Source: CBDANZ01 sp965197865
GTDB taxonomy: Bacteria > Acidobacteriota > Vicinamibacteria > Vicinamibacterales > CAVVIG01
Assembly (NCBI GenBank): GCA_965197865.1
Contig: CBDANZ010000003.1
Span: forward strand, 372,001 to 436,000
Reading direction: 5' to 3'
Length of the DNA: 64,000 nt
The stretch's first letter is position 1. Each line of letters starts with the position of its first letter. The notes under the pieces were generated by a model that was not told the DNA's origin, ran no database searches, and saw nothing but the letters and a program-made list of their open reading frames with translations. Both the position numbers and the translations under genes were made by a program. Shown here in pieces: positions 62,510 through 64,000 of this stretch.

Positions 62510-62595
62510 AGCCACATTGTAGCTACATTGTTACTACTCTGTCAACAAGTATTTTGTAGTTGCAATGTAGCCACAATAGGGTTACAGTGTGAACA
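62510..62595. promoter_or_regulatory. divergent promoter/operator between transposase and RHH-like gene
   Basis: An AT-rich 86-base spacer contains the perfect palindrome TGTAGCTACA (62518-62527) within CACATTGTAGCTACATTGTT, and a related TTGCAATGTAGCCACAAT further on. Repeated ACATTGT/ACAATGT units suggest an autoregulatory operator, plausibly for the RHH-like protein. Confidence 0.5.
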
Positions 62596-62775
62596 ATGGC
62601 GAAATCTCCAAAGAAGAGCCCTGCCAAGGTGGTTAAGGGCGATGTCGTCAGGATGCGCGTTACCACAGAGCAGAAGCGCGCCCTTGAGGACGCTGCGGCG
62701 CGCGCTGGACTTGAGCTATCGCAGTGGCTCAGACAAACGGCGCTTCGTGCTGCCGGAGCGTTGCCAGGGCCGTGA
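62596..62775 (+). CDS. ribbon-helix-helix / MobC-like small protein
   Basis: 59 residues, ATG 62596 to TGA 62775. After a basic N terminus (MAKSPKKSPAKVVKGD) the sequence VVRMRVTTEQKRALEDAAA and RAGLELSQWLRQTALRAAG follows the beta-strand/helix/turn/helix pattern of MobC-type relaxosome proteins and RHH antitoxins. Divergent from the transposase, it could repress transposition or bind the element's ends. It was found by reading the sequence, as it is very short. Confidence 0.65.
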   Translation: MAKSPKKSPAKVVKGDVVRMRVTTEQKRALEDAAARAGLELSQWLRQTALRAAGALPGP

Positions 62776-62822
62776 CTCCCGCCTAGGTTGCAGCCGGACA
62801 GCGAAATGCACGATAGTTCGGT

Positions 62823-62916
62823 TGGCGGCGGGGAAGGGATTCGGACCCTTGGAACGTGTGCTAGCACGTTCGGTCGTTTTTAAGACGACTCCAATAGACC
62901 TCTCTGGCACCCCGCC
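62823..62916 (-). tRNA. class II tRNA, anticodon UAA (tRNA-Leu-like), carried by the transposon
   Basis: The minus strand folds as acceptor GGCGGGG/CCCCGCC, D-arm CCA...TGG with AGAGAGGTCTAT loop, anticodon arm GTCGT-CTTAAAA-ACGAC (anticodon TAA, U33 present), long variable arm GAACGTG-CTAGCA-CACGTTC with 7 pairs, T-arm AAGGG-TCCGAAT-CCCTT and encoded CCA. Oddities are the discriminator base, G as in tRNA-Ser rather than A as in tRNA-Leu, and the T-loop TCC instead of TTC. By anticodon it would read UUA/UUG. It may be a functional cargo tRNA, a charged-identity hybrid or a decayed copy. Confidence 0.75.
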
Positions 62917-62932
62917 GCTTTTTTTCTCCTTC

Positions 62933-63403
62933 CTAGAACGGAATATCGCCGTCGAACTGAATATCGTCGTCCGTTGTTACCCCTGTCGGTCTACTGGAAA
63001 CCTTTCGCCAAATCTTGACGTCGACTGGCGGAGTCCCCATCCTCCCGGTCGTCGTTATAAACTCTTTGGCGGCCACCAGCCGATTCAGAACCGACAACAC
63101 CGAAGCATCCGGGTTCTTCAAGTCGCCAAGCGACACACCCAGCCATTCAACCTGCTCCTTGAATGTCTTCAGGGTCCAATAGTGTTTGCTTGGGGCCGCG
63201 GTTCGGACGGCCTCAGTCAGGCCCATCGAGTCCTCAACGTTCTCGCCGCAGAGCATCGCCAGCGCGGTCACAGCCCTGCGCAACTGAATCGATTCTTCGT
63301 CTGCCGTTCTTGCCTGGGACGCAGCTTTCGTCTTGCGGGCCATGGCGTCGGTGAGATCCTTCTTCGCCTGCTCGAATGCTTGCCGATAGGTTTTTTCAGT
63401 CAT
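62933..63403 (-). CDS. unknown protein carried by the transposon
   Basis: 156 residues from ATG at 63403. N-terminal half helical (KTYRQAFEQAKKDLTDAMAR, ALAMLCGENVEDSMGLTEAV), C-terminal half with FKEQVEWLGVSLGDLKNPDA, RLVAAKEFITTTGRMGTPPV and an acidic tail (TTDDDIQFDGDIPF) reminiscent of single-strand-binding protein tips. No family recognised. It is followed 16 bases later by the tRNA on the same strand. Confidence 0.5.
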   Translation of the reverse strand: MTEKTYRQAFEQAKKDLTDAMARKTKAASQARTADEESIQLRRAVTALAMLCGENVEDSMGLTEAVRTAAPSKHYWTLKTFKEQVEWLGVSLGDLKNPDASVLSVLNRLVAAKEFITTTGRMGTPPVDVKIWRKVSSRPTGVTTDDDIQFDGDIPF

Positions 63404-63437
63404 GCCAACAGAGATAGGCTACCACACGCCAACAAGT

Positions 63438-63635
63438 ATGCCAAACACTAAGCCACAAACACAGAAAAATGACGGAAACATGTGGATTCTGGCCATTCGA
63501 GACGCCGAGGCGAGGGTGTCAAAGGTCGAGCGCGAGCGCGCAAGACTGCGAACGGCCATCCGCATGATGAAGCGGCAGGTGAAGGATCGCGCGCCTTGGC
63601 CTACGGCAGATCACGCCAAGCGAGCCGGTCGATGA
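63438..63635 (+). CDS. small basic coiled-coil-like protein in the transposon
   Basis: 65 residues from the ATG at 63438 (MPNTKPQTQKNDGN); the earlier ATG at 63402 coincides with the start codon of the opposite gene and is unlikely. WILAIRDAEARVSKVERERA then RLRTAIRMMKRQVKDR predicts a helix with heptads. No family recognised. Confidence 0.35.
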   Translation: MPNTKPQTQKNDGNMWILAIRDAEARVSKVERERARLRTAIRMMKRQVKDRAPWPTADHAKRAGR

Positions 63636-63682
63636 GGGTTATTGGGCAGGCTGACGGTTTTATGGGCAGGGAGCCCTTAAAA

Positions 63683-63700
63683 GGCAAAGCCACGGATAGG
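63683..63700. repeat. right terminal inverted repeat and target duplication of the transposon
   Basis: GGCAAAGCC (63683-63691) inverts the left end, and ACGGATAGG (63692-63700) repeats the left flank exactly. Confidence 0.9.
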
Positions 63701-64000
63701 TGAAGAGCCTCGGGTCGTCGAGCGAAAGGACGATCGGGTCCTCGACCTGGATCGCAGTGACCGTTTTCAGCCGCCGCGACAGGTTCTGCTCGGCGGCCGG
63801 CGCATCGATGTACCAAGGTTCGCCGTAGAAGTCCTGAGCGAGGCCGGTTCCTTCGGTGTGGTAGTGGTACTTGATCTGCACGAACCACGCCACTGCAGGC
63901 CGGCGAACCGATCGTCGCCAGCGCTCGAAAGCTGGGCGTCCACGCGCGGCTGCAGCACAGGGGCGGGCACGCCGACAAATGCCGCTGCCAGGAGCACGGC

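Larger units (their letters stand above)
61226..63691. mobile_element. cargo-bearing transposon with SWIM-DDE transposase, RHH-like protein and tRNA-Leu
   Basis: Bounded by GGCTTTGCC and its inverse GGCAAAGCC and flanked by the 9-bp direct duplication ACGGATAGG, in the middle of the DUF4159 gene. It is 2,466 bases long. Contents: transposase (minus), a divergent ribbon-helix-helix-like protein (plus), a class II tRNA with anticodon UAA (minus), an unknown 156-residue protein (minus) and a small helical protein (plus). The tight ends show that all of this moved as one unit. Subterminal TGGGCAGG...TTTT.TGGGCAG motifs occur near both ends (61263-61292, 63642-63671), in the same orientation. Confidence 0.88.
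60747..64000 (-). pseudogene. DUF4159 protein, split by a transposon and frameshifted
   Basis: The 5' part lies at 63701-64000: LLAAAFVGVPAPVLQPRVDA and RFAGLQW, frameshift near 63890, then FVQIKYHYHTEGTGLAQDFY, GEPWYIDAPAAEQNL and DPIVLSLDDPRLFTYPW. The 3' part lies at 60747-61225: PYPWIYIVEPGNLKLTDSDV, LREFLLRGGIAMFDDFHGPI, SFMAQRTWEKGGYVAHLRT and YRMMINEIIYALTH. The two halves share the 9-bp target duplication of the transposon between them. DUF4159 proteins begin MoxR/DUF58/VWA clusters. The start codon may lie outside the window. Confidence 0.88.

Noticed and set aside
61259..63451. 730-codon plus-strand open frame across the transposon
   Set aside because: Opposite the SWIM transposase, the tRNA and a minus-strand gene, with no recognisable domain.

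Overview
The window is high-GC bacterial chromosome. It carries a Tat-exported MsrP with MsrQ, an ImuA/ImuB/DnaE2 mutasome, a MoxR/DUF58/VWA cluster, a DUF6526 gene, many soil-type remnants (ADOP permease, M4 peptidase), and numerous short degenerate repeats between and inside genes. Together these suggest an Acidobacteriota lineage, perhaps Vicinamibacteria. That placement is inference from gene content, not a computed phylogeny.

Layout. 1-4.7 kb: end of a DDE transposase gene, then the right part of an integrative element (zinc-finger-like protein, P-loop ATPase, excisionase-like HTH, tyrosine integrase) abutting an initiator tRNA-Met gene. 4.8-9.1 kb: 5'-nucleotidase remnant, msrQ-msrP, a SpoIID/LytB protein and a broken alpha/beta hydrolase. 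9.1-14.8 kb: imuA-imuB-dnaE2, riddled with in-frame repeat insertions and with imuB frameshifted. 15-19 kb: MFS exporter, methyltransferase remnant, B12-type radical SAM protein, NicO/UreH-type metal transporter. 19.0-23.5 kb: a gene graveyard with phosphate and arsenic themes (split PhoB-like regulator, arsC, arsM, glycerophosphodiester phosphodiesterase, pstA). 23.6-30.9 kb: polyphosphate-type cluster (SixA, CHAD, Ppx/GppA, two thymidylate-kinase-like proteins), then citrate synthase and an M28 peptidase. 31-37 kb: an isopropylmalate-synthase-like protein and the biotin operon bioB-F-D-A. 37-42 kb: ArsA-type ATPase with a small CC-ending partner, outer-membrane barrels, M4 remnant and a subtilisin. 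42-46 kb: leucine genes leuC-leuD, a LysR regulator, leuA. 46-48.4 kb: rhomboid protease, holin-like protein, DinB protein. 48.6-64 kb: a long minus-strand operon (DUF4159, MoxR, DUF58, BatA-VWA, DUF4175-like, VWA, caspase-like), in which two members are destroyed, one by an IS110-family element and one by a cargo-bearing transposon.

The most unusual item is the 2,466-bp transposon at 61226-63691. It has 9-bp terminal inverted repeats, a 9-bp target duplication and a SWIM-finger DDE transposase, and it carries a ribbon-helix-helix-like protein, a class II tRNA gene with anticodon UAA and two small unknown genes. Other items of note are repeat phrases inserted in frame in all three mutasome genes, an IS110 insertion whose exact removal restores a reading frame, a thymidylate-kinase-like pair in which one partner has lost the Walker A lysine, and a leuD with no ATG/GTG/TTG start.

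Frameshifts are frequent. Some may be assembly errors, but insertions with intact target duplications and multi-lesion remnants show that genuine decay is also under way.
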